Assembly (NCBI RefSeq): GCF_013003915.1
Contig: NZ_JABAIV010000006.1
Span: forward strand, 1 to 64,000
Reading direction: 5' to 3'
Length of the DNA stretch: 64,000 nucleotides
Origin: Telluria aromaticivorans
GTDB lineage: Bacteria; Pseudomonadota; Gammaproteobacteria; Burkholderiales; Burkholderiaceae_D
How positions within the stretch are numbered: the first letter of the stretch is position 1; each line of letters opens with the position of its first letter. A program made the position numbers and the translations under genes. The notes under the pieces were generated by a model. The model saw nothing but the letters and a program-made list of their open reading frames with translations, did no database searches and was not told the origin of the DNA. Shown here in pieces: positions 46,969 through 56,393 of this stretch.

Positions 46969-47646
46969 CTAGGTCAAATCATCCAGCACCGCCGGCTGAA
47001 GGTGCCCCACCTCGCCCCAGCTCACAAGCTTCAACCCACCCTCTTCCACCACGAACCGGTTCACACTCGCATTGAGCACCTTGAAGTCGCGCGGCGTTTC
47101 CAGCGACAGGCCCAGCGCCGCCCGGTAGGCGCATTCGAGCACCCCGCCATGGGCGACCAGCGCCAGCGTCTTGCCGGGATACGCCGTTGCGTGTTTGACG
47201 ATCGCTCCCCTCGCCCGGTCGAAAAACTGGCGGAAACTTCCGCCCTGGTTGGTTCCCGGCGGCAAGACGCCGTCGACATCGCGCGCCTGCCAGGCCGCGA
47301 ACTCGCGCGGGAAGCGTGCGGCGATCTCGCTGTATAGCAATCCTTCGAAGCCGCCATAGCAGCGCTCGCGCAGCGCCGGGTCGGTGCCAACCTGCATGCC
47401 GCGCTCGCGGGCGATGGCCTCGGCGGTCTGGCGGGCCCGCGCCAGGTCGCTGGAGATGATGTGGTCGATCCGCTCCGGCGCCAGCGCAGCGGCCAGCAGC
47501 GCGGCTTGGCGCTCGCCTTCGGCGTTGAGGGCGATGTCGATATGGCCCTGGAGCCGGCGTTCGGCATTCCAGGCGGTTTCGCCATGGCGGATCAGGAGGA
47601 TGGTGGTGGAAGGTGGCGCGTTGTCGTTCGAAAGCATGAGGTCCAT
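46969..47646 (-). CDS. Histidine phosphatase family protein
   Basis: A 225-residue branch-1 histidine phosphatase (phosphoglycerate-mutase-like). The phosphorylated His is in LLIRHGETAWNAERRLQG, the second catalytic His in LALVAHGGVLECAYR, and Arg/Glu in RERCYGGFEGL. Candidates include cobalamin alpha-ribazole phosphatase or a GpmB-like phosphatase, but neither is supported by neighbours. It lies 28 bp after the PEBP gene on the same strand and is the last gene of the tyrS run. An internal ATG three codons in is an alternative start. Confidence 0.9.
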   Translation of the reverse strand: MDLMLSNDNAPPSTTILLIRHGETAWNAERRLQGHIDIALNAEGERQAALLAAALAPERIDHIISSDLARARQTAEAIARERGMQVGTDPALRERCYGGFEGLLYSEIAARFPREFAAWQARDVDGVLPPGTNQGGSFRQFFDRARGAIVKHATAYPGKTLALVAHGGVLECAYRAALGLSLETPRDFKVLNASVNRFVVEEGGLKLVSWGEVGHLQPAVLDDLT

Positions 47647-47674
47647 TCGCCCGAACCTCGGGGCGGATATTGGT

Positions 47675-48340
47675 TTATGTTGTTAATGAAGGCGCGATCG
47701 CCGGATTTAGCGAATACATGCCGAAGGTCCGCGCCTCGTCGAGGATATGGCCGCGGATCGCGAATCGCAACCTGGCGCCGGTAAAACTGCCTTCCAGCGG
47801 CAGGCGCGAGATGTCGAGGGCATACAGCGTGAATACATAAGTATGCACCCGCTCGTCGTTCCATGGCGGGCAGGGGCCGTCATAGCCATAATATTCGCCC
47901 ACCATGTCTGGGTCGCCGGCAAACCAGGTCGTGTAGTCGTTGATTCCGTGGCGCAACTGGTGCTCGGTACCGTTCTTGATCGTGAATGGCACCAAGGGCC
48001 CCGGCTTGCCGTGGGGCGTGACCATGTCCGAGAAGACGCCTTCCGGGAAAGCCTTCAGGACGATCGGGATATCGACCAGGCTCCAGTGGAAGAAATCGAC
48101 CCGTGGCAAGGTATCCGGGATGAACTTGCCTTCCTGGTTGACGCGGTCGCTGCTTGATGGCACGTCCGGGTCGTGGCAGATCAGTACCAGCGACTTGGTG
48201 CCAGGTGGCACGTCTTCCCAGCCCAGGTGCGGGCTGCGATTACTCGACAGCCTGACGTGGCTGGCGGGGTCGATTGCCGCAAACGCGCATTCCGGCGGAA
48301 TCGCCTCGCCCTCGATGAATGAATCGCTCCAGATCCGCAT
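47675..48340 (-). CDS. YbhB/YbcL family PEBP-like protein
   Basis: A 221-residue phosphatidylethanolamine-binding-protein-like (Raf kinase inhibitor-like) protein. Family motifs are SPHLGWEDVPPGTKSLVLIC with the DPDVPS ligand-pocket residues, FFHWSLVDIP, YYGYDGPCPPWND with the conserved GPCPP, and HTYVFTLYALD. It lacks a signal peptide, so it is cytoplasmic. GGGAGGA precedes the ATG. It lies in the tyrS-dtd run, 68 bp after dtd. Bacterial function is unclear. Confidence 0.92.
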   Translation of the reverse strand: MRIWSDSFIEGEAIPPECAFAAIDPASHVRLSSNRSPHLGWEDVPPGTKSLVLICHDPDVPSSSDRVNQEGKFIPDTLPRVDFFHWSLVDIPIVLKAFPEGVFSDMVTPHGKPGPLVPFTIKNGTEHQLRHGINDYTTWFAGDPDMVGEYYGYDGPCPPWNDERVHTYVFTLYALDISRLPLEGSFTGARLRFAIRGHILDEARTFGMYSLNPAIAPSLTT

Positions 48341-48408
48341 ACGTCCTCCCAGGCCATATGCTATTGACCCCCGACGCAGGCGCGGGTTTCAGCACAACTG
48401 GGCGCAAG

Positions 48409-48867
48409 TCAACGCAAAACCCCGACCGGATCAACCTGAAGCCAGAAAGTCACCGGGCCGTCATTGACCAGGCCGACTTTCATGTCGGCGCCGAACTTGC
48501 CGGTCTCGACGCTGCCGTGGCGTTCGCGTGCCTGGCGCACGACATGGTCGAACAGGCGCCGCCCGTCTTCGGGCGCCGCCGCCGGCGAAAACGAGGGGCG
48601 CGTGCCCGATTTCGTATCCGCCGCCAGGGTGAACTGCGGCACCAGCAGCAGGCCGCCGGCGGTGTCGGTAATGCTGCGGTTCATCTTCCCGGCATCGTCG
48701 GAAAACACGCGGTAACCAAGCAGCTTGGCCAGCAGCAGGTCGGCTTCGCGCTCGGTATCGCCCTTTTCGGCGCACACCAGCACCATCAGGCCGGCGTCGA
48801 TGGCGCCGACAACCGTGCCGTCGACGCGCACGCTGGCTTCACTGACCCGTTGCAGCAGGGCAATCAT
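48409..48867 (-). CDS. dtd: D-aminoacyl-tRNA deacylase
   Basis: A 152-residue homodimeric editing enzyme that removes D-amino acids from mischarged tRNAs. It begins [17 protein letters not shown]. The active-site motifs are [18 protein letters not shown] (family SQFTL, with Pro for Ser) and the cross-subunit Gly-Pro motif [11 protein letters not shown]. Its start overlaps the tyrS stop (ATGA). TyrRS is a known source of D-Tyr-tRNA, so the coupling makes functional sense. Confidence 0.96.
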   Translation of the reverse strand: MIALLQRVSEASVRVDGTVVGAIDAGLMVLVCAEKGDTEREADLLLAKLLGYRVFSDDAGKMNRSITDTAGGLLLVPQFTLAADTKSGTRPSFSPAAAPEDGRRLFDHVVRQARERHGSVETGKFGADMKVGLVNDGPVTFWLQVDPVGVLR

Positions 48868-50126
48868 CCGAGAATCACACGTGCAAACTTGCGCTTGCCC
48901 ACTTGCATCACGAACTCACCGCACTGAACTTGCAAGCCTTTGTCGCTAATAACAGCGCCGTCAATGCGTACGCCACCTTGGTCAATCATGCGCATCGCCT
49001 CTGACGTCGATGCGCAGAGCTTGGCCTGCTTGAGCAGTTGAGGCACGCCCATTGGACCGCCTGACACCGACACCTCTGGGATATCGTCCGGGATGCCGCC
49101 CTTGGAGCGGTTGACGAAGTCGGCCAGCGCATCGTCGGCGGCCCCAGCCGAGTGGAAGCGCGCGACGATTTCCTTGCCCAAGGCCACTTTCGCATCGCGC
49201 GGGTTGGCGCCGCCGGCGACTTCCGCTTTCACGGCCTCGATCTCGGCGAGCGAGCGGAAGGACAGCAGGTTGTAGTACTTCCACATCATGTCGTCGGAAA
49301 TACTCATCAGCTTGCCGAACATGGTGCTCGGGGCTTCGGTGATGCCGATATAGTTGTTTTTCGATTTCGACATCTTTTCGATGCCGTCCAGGCCTTCGAG
49401 CAGCGGCATGGTCAGGATGCATTGCTGCTCCTGTCCGTAATCTTTCTGGAGTGCGCGGCCCACCAGGAGGTTGAATTTCTGGTCGGTGCCCCCAAGTTCT
49501 AGATCTGCCTTCAAAGCGACCGAATCATAGCCCTGCATCAAAGGGTAAAGGAACTCATGCACCGCAATCGGTGTCCCACTCTTGTAGCGCTTGGTGAAAT
49601 CATCCCGCTCCATCATCTGGGCAACGGTATAACGCGAAGCAAGCTGGATCATGCCGCGCGCGCCCAGCGGGTCGCACCACTCTGAGTTGTAACGAATTTC
49701 CGTACGCGCGGCGTCCAGCACCAGCGATGCCTGGCGGAAATAAGTCATCGCATTTTCTTCGATCTGCTCGCGGGTCAGCGGCGGACGGGTAGCGTTTCGG
49801 CCCGACGGGTCGCCAATCATCGACGTGAAGTCGCCAATCAGGAAAATCACCTGGTGGCCGAGGTCTTGCAGTTGACGCATCTTGTTCAGCACCACGGTGT
49901 GGCCAAGGTGCAGGTCCGGCGCGGTCGGGTCCAGGCCCAGCTTGATGCGCAGCGGGGTGCCGGTCTGCTCGGAACGGGCCAGCTTTTGAGCAAATTCGCT
50001 CTCGATCAGCAGTTCATCGACACCGCGCTTGGCAATGGCCAGCGCCTCGCGCACCTTGTCCGTCAGAGGCAAGGAAGCAGAAGGATTCCCCGGGGGGCCG
50101 TTACCGGGCGAAGCAATTAAAGTCAT
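48864..50126 (-). CDS. tyrS: Tyrosyl-tRNA synthetase
   Basis: Class I synthetase charging tRNA-Tyr, 420 residues from the chosen ATG. The HIGH-type motif is [19 protein letters not shown] is [12 protein letters not shown], and the tyrosine pocket includes [15 protein letters not shown]. The C-terminal S4 RNA-binding domain is [20 protein letters not shown]. This is the shorter TyrRS type with an S4 tail. An upstream in-frame ATG would extend into the divergent M23 promoter and is not used. Coupled to dtd. Confidence 0.97.
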   Translation of the reverse strand: MTLIASPGNGPPGNPSASLPLTDKVREALAIAKRGVDELLIESEFAQKLARSEQTGTPLRIKLGLDPTAPDLHLGHTVVLNKMRQLQDLGHQVIFLIGDFTSMIGDPSGRNATRPPLTREQIEENAMTYFRQASLVLDAARTEIRYNSEWCDPLGARGMIQLASRYTVAQMMERDDFTKRYKSGTPIAVHEFLYPLMQGYDSVALKADLELGGTDQKFNLLVGRALQKDYGQEQQCILTMPLLEGLDGIEKMSKSKNNYIGITEAPSTMFGKLMSISDDMMWKYYNLLSFRSLAEIEAVKAEVAGGANPRDAKVALGKEIVARFHSAGAADDALADFVNRSKGGIPDDIPEVSVSGGPMGVPQLLKQAKLCASTSEAMRMIDQGGVRIDGAVISDKGLQVQCGEFVMQVGKRKFARVILG

Positions 50127-50176
50127 AAATTCGTGTAGGAAATTGGCTAAAGCGGTTGTAGGACCAGATCTTTTGG

Positions 50177-50182
50177 TATAAT
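50177..50182 (+). promoter_or_regulatory. -10 element of the M23 peptidase gene
   Basis: TATAAT lies in the tyrS/M23 divergent gap, 92 bp before the chosen ATG (29 bp before an alternative upstream ATG at 50212). TTGTAG (50156-50161) is a weak -35 candidate with a short 15-bp spacer. Confidence 0.45.
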
Positions 50183-50274
50183 GCTCGATCCCGTTTCTGT
50201 TTCCTGTAGACATGTTTTCAAATCTACAAGACTCAGGAATCCTGGAAGTTCAGCCGCAAATTTTAACTGATTGC

Positions 50275-51639
50275 ATGAACATTACACATAAAATTACCCC
50301 TAAAAGCCTGCTCCAGCTGGTGCCGGTAACCCGCAAGGCGCGTATCCTCAGCGCCGGTGCCGTGTTCCTGAGCGCGTGCGCTTTCAGCGCCATTGGTGTC
50401 TCGCCGATCGCTACCGACACGTCCGACGTGGCGGTGAAGTCGATCCAGCAGAACCTGGAAATGCCGAACCTGGCAGACCAGATCGCCGCCCTCCAGCAAA
50501 ACGAGCAGCAATTCATCCACGAAGAGCGCATCCGCCCTGGCGATTCGCTCGGTTCCCTCTTCAACCGCCTCGGTGTCGACGACGCCCAGGCGCAAAAATT
50601 CGTCCGTACCGATAAAACCGCCCGCCGCCTGCTGTCGCTCAAGACCGGCAAGCGTGTCCAGGCCGAAACCGATGAAAATGGCCTGCTGCTGTCGATGCGC
50701 GCCACGATCCTAGAAGTCAAGGGTGGCGATGCACGCCAGGTGACGGTCGAGCGCAAGGGCGATGAGTTCGTCGCCCTCGAAGCGCCGGCCAAGCTCGAGC
50801 GTCGCGTCGAGATGCGTTCGCGCGAAATCGCCAGCTCGCTGTACTCGGCGACCGACTCGAACGTCGACGGCGGCAGCATGCCTGACTCGGTCGTTGGCCA
50901 GATCATCGAAATGTTCTCGACCAACATCGACTTCCGCTCGGACATCAAGCGCGGCGACCGTTTCAGCGTCGTGTACGAAACCTTCTGGCTGGACGGCGAA
51001 CTGGTGAAAACCGGCCGCATCCTGGCCGGCGAATTCGTCAACCGCGGCGTGAGCTACCAGTCGGTCTGGTACGAAGACCCGGTCACCAAGCAGGGCGGCT
51101 ACTACAGCCTCGACGGCAAGGCGCTGAAAAAGGCCTTCCTCAAGTCGCCACTGGAATTCTCGCGTATCTCGTCGGGCTTCTCGATGCGCGTGCACCCGCT
51201 GTCGGGCAAGTGGAAAGCACACAAGGGCGTCGACTACGCAGCAACGACCGGCACCCCGATCCGCGCATCGGCAGACGGCACCGTCGATTTCGCCGGCAAC
51301 AGCGGCGGCTACGGCAACCAGGTCGTCCTGAAGCACTGGTCGAACTACAGCACCGCCTATGCCCACATGAGCCGTTTCGCTCCTGGCATCCGCAAGGGCA
51401 GCAAGATCAGCCAGGGCCAGGTCATCGGCTATGTCGGCTCGACCGGCTGGTCGACCGGACCCCACCTGCACTACGAGTTCCGCGTCGCGGGCGATGCCAA
51501 GGATCCGAACAAGTTCAAGTCGCTGGCGCAGCAGCCGCTGACCCCGACCGAACTGAACCGCTTCCGCATGGCAGCAGCCGAGATGAACCACCGTTTCTCG
51601 CTGCTGGCTCCAGGCGGCAACGCAATGGCTGCTCGCTGA
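50275..51639 (+). CDS. M23 family metallopeptidase (LytM/DipM-like)
   Basis: A 454-residue cell-wall peptidase or amidase activator. An N-terminal membrane anchor or signal (ARILSAGAVFLSACAFSAIG) is followed by an OapA/LysM-like domain (RPGDSLGSLFNRLGVDDAQA), a linker domain, and a C-terminal Peptidase_M23 domain. The zinc ligands there are HKGVDYAA and HLHYEF, so it looks catalytically competent. It acts in the periplasm on peptidoglycan cross-links. An upstream ATG at 50212 is in frame and close to a -10 element; it would add 21 residues that do not resemble a signal, so the start is uncertain. Divergent from tyrS; ends in a strong terminator. Confidence 0.92.
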   Translation: MNITHKITPKSLLQLVPVTRKARILSAGAVFLSACAFSAIGVSPIATDTSDVAVKSIQQNLEMPNLADQIAALQQNEQQFIHEERIRPGDSLGSLFNRLGVDDAQAQKFVRTDKTARRLLSLKTGKRVQAETDENGLLLSMRATILEVKGGDARQVTVERKGDEFVALEAPAKLERRVEMRSREIASSLYSATDSNVDGGSMPDSVVGQIIEMFSTNIDFRSDIKRGDRFSVVYETFWLDGELVKTGRILAGEFVNRGVSYQSVWYEDPVTKQGGYYSLDGKALKKAFLKSPLEFSRISSGFSMRVHPLSGKWKAHKGVDYAATTGTPIRASADGTVDFAGNSGGYGNQVVLKHWSNYSTAYAHMSRFAPGIRKGSKISQGQVIGYVGSTGWSTGPHLHYEFRVAGDAKDPNKFKSLAQQPLTPTELNRFRMAAAEMNHRFSLLAPGGNAMAAR

Positions 51640-51659
51640 TCGTCGTTTCCTGACCTACG

Positions 51660-51697
51660 AACGCCCCGCCGCATCCTGGATGCCGCGGGGCGTTTTG
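51660..51697 (+). terminator. Rho-independent terminator of the M23 gene
   Basis: A long stem AACGCCCCGCCGCATCC / GGATGCCGCGGGGCGTT closes on a very short loop and is followed by TTG and TTT. It is nearly identical to the terminator at 58685-58720. Confidence 0.92.
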
Positions 51698-52192
51698 TTT
51701 GGCGCAGGCAGGTATGGCCTGCTTCACCATTTTGAGTATGTTCTTCCAGCCAGCCTGGCGGTCTTTCCCGCAAGGACGGCGAGCAGGGGAATACAGCAGG
51801 CCCAGCCCTGTTGCTGGAATGCCCAGGCCAAGGCAGCGATCCGGCCCGCTGCCAGCGCCACCAGTGGCGACGACAAAGGATTGTGCCAGCCGGTGGCCAC
51901 GAATCCTGTTACTGCTGCATAGCCGTGATCGAGGCGCATGTCGGTACTTTCTAGTGAATCATTTCCCGAATTCTCCGCACGAGGTCATGCAAGGGTGGAA
52001 ATGCCGGAGCGCGTTTTATTGACAGCGTTTTTGCTTCCGTCGATTCAATATCTACCTCTACAGGAGGCCGTTCCGTTCGGTAGCGCGCGCAACTTCCTTT
52101 ATATATTGCGGGCCAGATAGTTGTAGGTTTCAGGTAAGTCGCATGCTACCCTGATCCTTAATCAGTTTTTTCCGACTGAACAATAAGGCAGT
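51698..52192. other. Mostly non-coding region before the Crp/Fnr gene
   Basis: About 500 bp. The first part may hold a small minus-strand gene (see 51724-51939). The second part (51940-52192) carries A/T-rich patches such as CTTTATATATTG near 52090-52101 and must include the Crp/Fnr promoter. No RNA structure is recognised. Confidence 0.45.
51724..51939 (-). CDS. Possible small hydrophobic protein
   Basis: A 71-residue open frame beginning RLDHGYAAVTGFVATGWHN and continuing with two short hydrophobic stretches (VALAAGRIAALAWAF and ACCIPLLAVLAG) and a basic end. No clear ribosome site precedes the ATG and no family is recognised. It may be a small membrane protein or chance; kept because the gap is otherwise unexplained. 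Confidence 0.3.
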   Translation of the reverse strand: MRLDHGYAAVTGFVATGWHNPLSSPLVALAAGRIAALAWAFQQQGWACCIPLLAVLAGKTARLAGRTYSKW

Positions 52193-52942
52193 ATGCAATC
52201 TCGGCAAGACCCCAACCAGAACCAGCTTCTCGCTGCCCTTCTCGACGAAGAGTTCGACCGCATCTCTCCTCACCTCGAGCTCATACCACTGCTCCTTGGC
52301 GATGTCCTGTCCGAATCCGGTGCCAAACCCGATTACGTCTATTTTCCGACGACTGCCATTATTTCGATCCACTACCTGCTGGAAAACGGCGGTTCATCGG
52401 AGATTGCCGGGGTCGGTAACGAGGGCATGCTGGGCGTGTCCCTTTTCATGGGTGGCAGCACCACGCCGAGCCGCGCCGTGATCCAGACCGGCGGCTTCGG
52501 CTTCCGCCTCCCGGTGCGGATCCTGGCGGAAGAATTCGACCGTGCCGGTCCGGCCATGCGCATGCTCCTGCGCTACACCCAGGCCTTGCTGACCCATATG
52601 TCGCAGACGGCCGTGTGCAATCGCCATCATAGTGTCGAACAGCAATTGTGCCGCTGGCTGCTGCTCACGCTTGACCGCCTCGGATCCGGCGAACTCAGGA
52701 TGACTCAGGAGTTGATCTCGAACATGCTGGGCGTACGGCGCGAAGGCGTCACCGAGGCTGCCGGCCGGCTGCAGGTTCGTGGCTTTATCAGTTCCCGGCG
52801 CGGCCACATCACAGTGCTCGACCGGGTCGGCCTTGAAGGGGAGGTATGCGAATGCTATGGGGTGGTCAAGAAGGAATTCGCGCGGCTGCTACCGGACGTA
52901 CGGCAACGCCAGCCCAACGGCCTGCCAGTGCGCGCCTCCTGA
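52193..52942 (+). CDS. Crp/Fnr family transcriptional regulator
   Basis: A 249-residue regulator with an N-terminal cyclic-nucleotide-binding-like beta-barrel (YVYFPTTAIISIHYLLENGG, VGNEGMLGVSLFMGG) and a C-terminal winged helix (QELISNMLGVRREGVTEAAG followed by RLQVRGFISSRRGHITV). The barrel lacks the Arg/Glu cAMP-binding signature and there is no Fnr-type N-terminal cysteine set, so neither cAMP nor an Fe-S cluster is implied. AAGGCA precedes the ATG. It lies 67 bp before the hybrid kinase gene, so the two may be linked functionally. Confidence 0.9.
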   Translation: MQSRQDPNQNQLLAALLDEEFDRISPHLELIPLLLGDVLSESGAKPDYVYFPTTAIISIHYLLENGGSSEIAGVGNEGMLGVSLFMGGSTTPSRAVIQTGGFGFRLPVRILAEEFDRAGPAMRMLLRYTQALLTHMSQTAVCNRHHSVEQQLCRWLLLTLDRLGSGELRMTQELISNMLGVRREGVTEAAGRLQVRGFISSRRGHITVLDRVGLEGEVCECYGVVKKEFARLLPDVRQRQPNGLPVRAS

Positions 52943-53009
52943 GCGCTTCTTTATTGCAGTCACCTCCCGGCGCCGGATGGCGTCTGTTGTCCCATTTTAG
53001 TTAGCACCA

Positions 53010-55343
53010 ATGCAAAACAAGCGACATCTCTCAGTCGAGCGCCTGATGGCGGCCGGCTTCACTGCCACCTTTATCGTGCTGCTCCTGGTCAGTGCGGTGG
53101 CCCTCGACGAGGGCGCCGTCAGCAGCGCCGCGGCGCTGCGCATCGGCGCCAGCCTCGGCTTGCTGCTGTGCGTGCTGGCCGGCTTGCTGCTCGTGGCCAG
53201 GCGCCAGGCGCGCCAGCGCAAGATCATGAAGGAACAGGAACCGGCGCCGGCCGAGTCGCTGCTCAAAGCCGGCGCATTGCAGGACGCCATCTTCAACAGC
53301 GAAAATTTCTCCAGCATCGCCACCGATGCCGAGGGCGTGATCCAGATCTTCAACGTCGGTGCCCAGCGCATGCTCGGCTATGCCCTGAAGGACGTGGTCA
53401 ACAAGCTGACGCCGGCGAGCATTTCGGATGCGAAAGAACTGATCGAGCGCGCGGCCGCACTGAGCCTGGAATCCGGCGCCACGATCCGCCCGGGCTTCGA
53501 GGCGCTGGTGTACAAGGCCGTGCGCGGCATCGAAGACATCTATGAGCTGACCTATATCCGCGCCGACGGCACCCGGTTCCCGGCCCTGGTCTCGGTCACG
53601 GCCCTGCGCGGCGCGCGCGACGAAGTCATCGGCTTCCTGCTGATCGGCACCGACAATACCGCCCGCAAGCAGGTCGAAGCCGAGCAGGAGATGCTCGACC
53701 AGCGCCTGCGCGACCAGCAGTTCTATACCCGCTCGCTGATCGAATCGAACATCGACCCGCTGATCACCACCGATCCCTGTGGCATCATCAGCGACGTCAA
53801 CCACCAGATGGAAATGCTGACCGGCCGTACCCGGGACGAGCTGATCGGCGCGCCCTTCCGGAGCTGCTTTACCGAGCCGCAGCGTAGCGATGAAGCGATT
53901 GCCCGCGTGCTCCAGGAAGGCAAGGTCAGGAATTACGAACTGACGGTGCTGGCCTGCGACGGCAAGCAGACGGTGGTCTCGTTCAACGCGACCACGCTCC
54001 ACGACCGCGACCACAAGCTGCAGGGCGTGTTTGCCGCGGCGCGCGACGTTACTGAACGCAAGCAGTTCGAACACGCGCTGCAAGAAACCAATGTCGAGCT
54101 GCACGCCGCCAGGGAAGCGGCGGACAAGGCCAACCTGGCAAAATCCGACTTCCTGTCGAGCATGAGCCACGAGCTGCGCACGCCGCTCAATGCGGTGCTT
54201 GGCTTTGCCCAGCTGATGGGCTCGGAAGTGCCGCCGCCGGACCCGCGCCAGCAGCGCTCGATAGACCAGATCCTGAAAGGTGGCTGGTACCTGCTGCGCC
54301 TGATCAACGAGATCCTCGACCTGACGATGATCGAGGCGGGCAAGGTGACGATGTCGCAGGAATCGATGTCGATCAACGAGGTGCTGCAGGACTGCAAGGG
54401 CATGATCGAGCCGCAGGCGACAAAGCGCGGTATCGGCATGAGCTTCCCGTCGCCCGACAACGTGTTCTACGTGCATGCCGACCGCACCCGCATCAAGCAG
54501 GTGATGATCAACCTGCTGTCGAACGCCATCAAGTACAACGGCCTTGGCGGCAACGTGATCGTTCAGTGCGCCAACAGCGGCACCGATCGCGTGCGCATCA
54601 GCGTCAAGGATACCGGCGCCGGCCTGTCGGCGGAGCAGCTGGCGCAATTGTTCCAGCCATTCAACCGCCTCGGCCAGCACGACAGCGTCGAAGAAGGCAC
54701 GGGCATCGGGCTGGTGGTGACCAGGCAACTGGTCGAGCTGATGGGCGGGCGGATCGGCGTCGACAGCATCGTCGATGTCGGAACGGTGTTCTGGGTGGAG
54801 TTCGCAGCCTCGGCGCCGCCGACCCTGCTGCTGGACAACATCGACGAAGATTCGCTCGAGCGCCGCCCGGTCGTCCCGCAGGCACTCGGCGACCAGCCGA
54901 CCCTGCTGTATGTCGAGGACAACCCGGCCAACCTGGCCTTGGTCGAGCAATTGATCGCGCGCCGCGGCGACCTGAAACTGCTCACCGCCATCGACGCCCA
55001 CCTCGGCATCGAACTGGCGCGCGCCTACCTGCCGGACGTGATCCTGATGGACATCAATTTGCCGGGCATGAGCGGCTACGGGGCGCTCAAGCGCCTGCGC
55101 GAGGATCCCCTCACGGCGCACATCCCGGTACTGGCGCTGTCGGCCAATGCCGTACCGCGCGATATCGAAAAAGGGCTGGAAGCGGGCTTCTTCCGCTACC
55201 TCACCAAGCCGATCCGCGTGCACGAATTCATGAATGCGCTCGATCTCGCGCTGGTGCACGCCGCCGCTTACTGCCTGACGCCACCCGACAACGAACTCCC
55301 ACCTCACCACGACGATGACCATCCACGGAACTGCCATGCTTGA
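53010..55343 (+). CDS. Hybrid sensor histidine kinase (2 TM, PAS-PAS-HisKA-HATPase-REC)
   Basis: A 777-residue kinase. Two membrane helices (about 12-32 and 45-63) are followed by two PAS domains (about 92-215 and 245-350). HisKA has the phosphorylated His in DFLSSMSHELRTPLNAVLGF. The HATPase has N-box QVMINLLSNAIKYNG, G1 DTGAGL and G2 EGTGIGLVV. The C-terminal receiver has its Asp in VILMDINLPG and Lys in RYLTKPIR. The periplasmic loop is very short, so sensing is probably cytoplasmic via PAS. Its 3' end overlaps the next gene by 8 bp. Confidence 0.93.
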   Translation: MQNKRHLSVERLMAAGFTATFIVLLLVSAVALDEGAVSSAAALRIGASLGLLLCVLAGLLLVARRQARQRKIMKEQEPAPAESLLKAGALQDAIFNSENFSSIATDAEGVIQIFNVGAQRMLGYALKDVVNKLTPASISDAKELIERAAALSLESGATIRPGFEALVYKAVRGIEDIYELTYIRADGTRFPALVSVTALRGARDEVIGFLLIGTDNTARKQVEAEQEMLDQRLRDQQFYTRSLIESNIDPLITTDPCGIISDVNHQMEMLTGRTRDELIGAPFRSCFTEPQRSDEAIARVLQEGKVRNYELTVLACDGKQTVVSFNATTLHDRDHKLQGVFAAARDVTERKQFEHALQETNVELHAAREAADKANLAKSDFLSSMSHELRTPLNAVLGFAQLMGSEVPPPDPRQQRSIDQILKGGWYLLRLINEILDLTMIEAGKVTMSQESMSINEVLQDCKGMIEPQATKRGIGMSFPSPDNVFYVHADRTRIKQVMINLLSNAIKYNGLGGNVIVQCANSGTDRVRISVKDTGAGLSAEQLAQLFQPFNRLGQHDSVEEGTGIGLVVTRQLVELMGGRIGVDSIVDVGTVFWVEFAASAPPTLLLDNIDEDSLERRPVVPQALGDQPTLLYVEDNPANLALVEQLIARRGDLKLLTAIDAHLGIELARAYLPDVILMDINLPGMSGYGALKRLREDPLTAHIPVLALSANAVPRDIEKGLEAGFFRYLTKPIRVHEFMNALDLALVHAAAYCLTPPDNELPPHHDDDHPRNCHA

Positions 55344-56160
55344 AGCCAGCGAAATTCGGAACGCCACCATCCTGATCGTGGATGACCAGGAAGCGAACGT
55401 CATGCTGCTCGAGATGATGCTGCACAACGAGGGCTACCAGAACGTCACGACCACCCAGGATCCGCGCACGGTGCGCGCCCTGCACCAGGAGCACCGCTTC
55501 GACCTGATCCTGCTCGACCTGCAGATGCCCGAGATGGACGGCTTCGAGGTGATCGAGGCGCTCAAGGAGATCGAAGTCGGCGGCTACCTGCCGGTGCTGG
55601 TGATCACGGCCCAGCCGGCGCACAAGCTGCGCGCCCTGCAGGCGGGAGCGAAAGACTTCGTCAGCAAACCCTTCGATTTCGTGGAAATGCAAACCCGCAT
55701 CCACAACATGCTGGAAGTACGCCTGCTCTACCGCAGGCTGAACGACCACAACCGCCTGCTCGAGCAGACCGTGCTCGAGCGCACGGCCGAGTTGCGGCAG
55801 AGCGAAGCGCGTTTCCAGCGCTTCACGGAGCTGTCGTCGGACTGGTATTGGGAGCAGGATGCGACGGGCAAGCTGACGCAATTCTCGGGCCCGGTGGAAG
55901 AAATGCTCGGCATCAGCCATGCTGCAACTGCCGAGGAACTGGCGGTGGCCGGCTGGAACGTCGAAGAGCGGGCCACGCTCGACGCCAGGATCGCGAACCG
56001 CCAGCCCTTCCTCGACTTCGTCTACAGCCGTACCCTGCCCGACGGCCGGATCCAGTACCTCCAGGTCAGTGGCGAACCGATGTTCGACGCAGCCAGTGCG
56101 TTTATTGGCTACCGCGGCATCGGGCTCGACATCAGCGAGCGCATGCAGCGAACAGGATGA
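55336..56160 (+). CDS. Receiver-PAS response regulator without a DNA-binding domain
   Basis: A 274-residue protein. The N-terminal receiver begins NATILIVDDQEANVMLLEMM, with the phosphoacceptor Asp in LILLDLQMPEMDG and Lys in DFVSKPFDF. A coiled linker (LNDHNRLLEQTVLERTAELR) leads to a PAS domain (FTELSSDWYWEQDATGKLTQ). There is no GGDEF, EAL, HD or DNA-binding output, so it probably acts through protein contact. An upstream in-frame ATG at 55315 is possible; the 55336 ATG has GGAA before it. Overlaps the hybrid kinase gene and is likely its partner. Confidence 0.88.
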   Translation: MLEASEIRNATILIVDDQEANVMLLEMMLHNEGYQNVTTTQDPRTVRALHQEHRFDLILLDLQMPEMDGFEVIEALKEIEVGGYLPVLVITAQPAHKLRALQAGAKDFVSKPFDFVEMQTRIHNMLEVRLLYRRLNDHNRLLEQTVLERTAELRQSEARFQRFTELSSDWYWEQDATGKLTQFSGPVEEMLGISHAATAEELAVAGWNVEERATLDARIANRQPFLDFVYSRTLPDGRIQYLQVSGEPMFDAASAFIGYRGIGLDISERMQRTG

Positions 56161-56393
56161 TGTGAAGGACGCCGCCTGCAAACTGCAGGACGGCGATGAC
56201 TTGTGTTCGGTTCCGAACGGAACTACCTCAAGCGGCGGAGCATGATGGTCCTGTTCCCCGCTACCGCCCCTCCCCCGGTCACCTGACCTGGGGCAGCGCC
56301 TCCCGGCCGATTTCCCCTCCCGCCACGCAATGCTGCCCGACGCCGTCGAGCCGTTCGCCTGCTGCGGCGCACTACCCCAAACAAGGATTCACC

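Noticed and set aside
51938..52120. Possible 60-residue plus-strand peptide before the Crp/Fnr gene
   Set aside because: No ribosome site, composition unlike neighbouring genes, and it overlaps the likely promoter region.
53031..55427. Long minus-strand open frame opposite the hybrid kinase
   Set aside because: The plus-strand kinase has every expected motif; the antisense product is compositionally biased and featureless.
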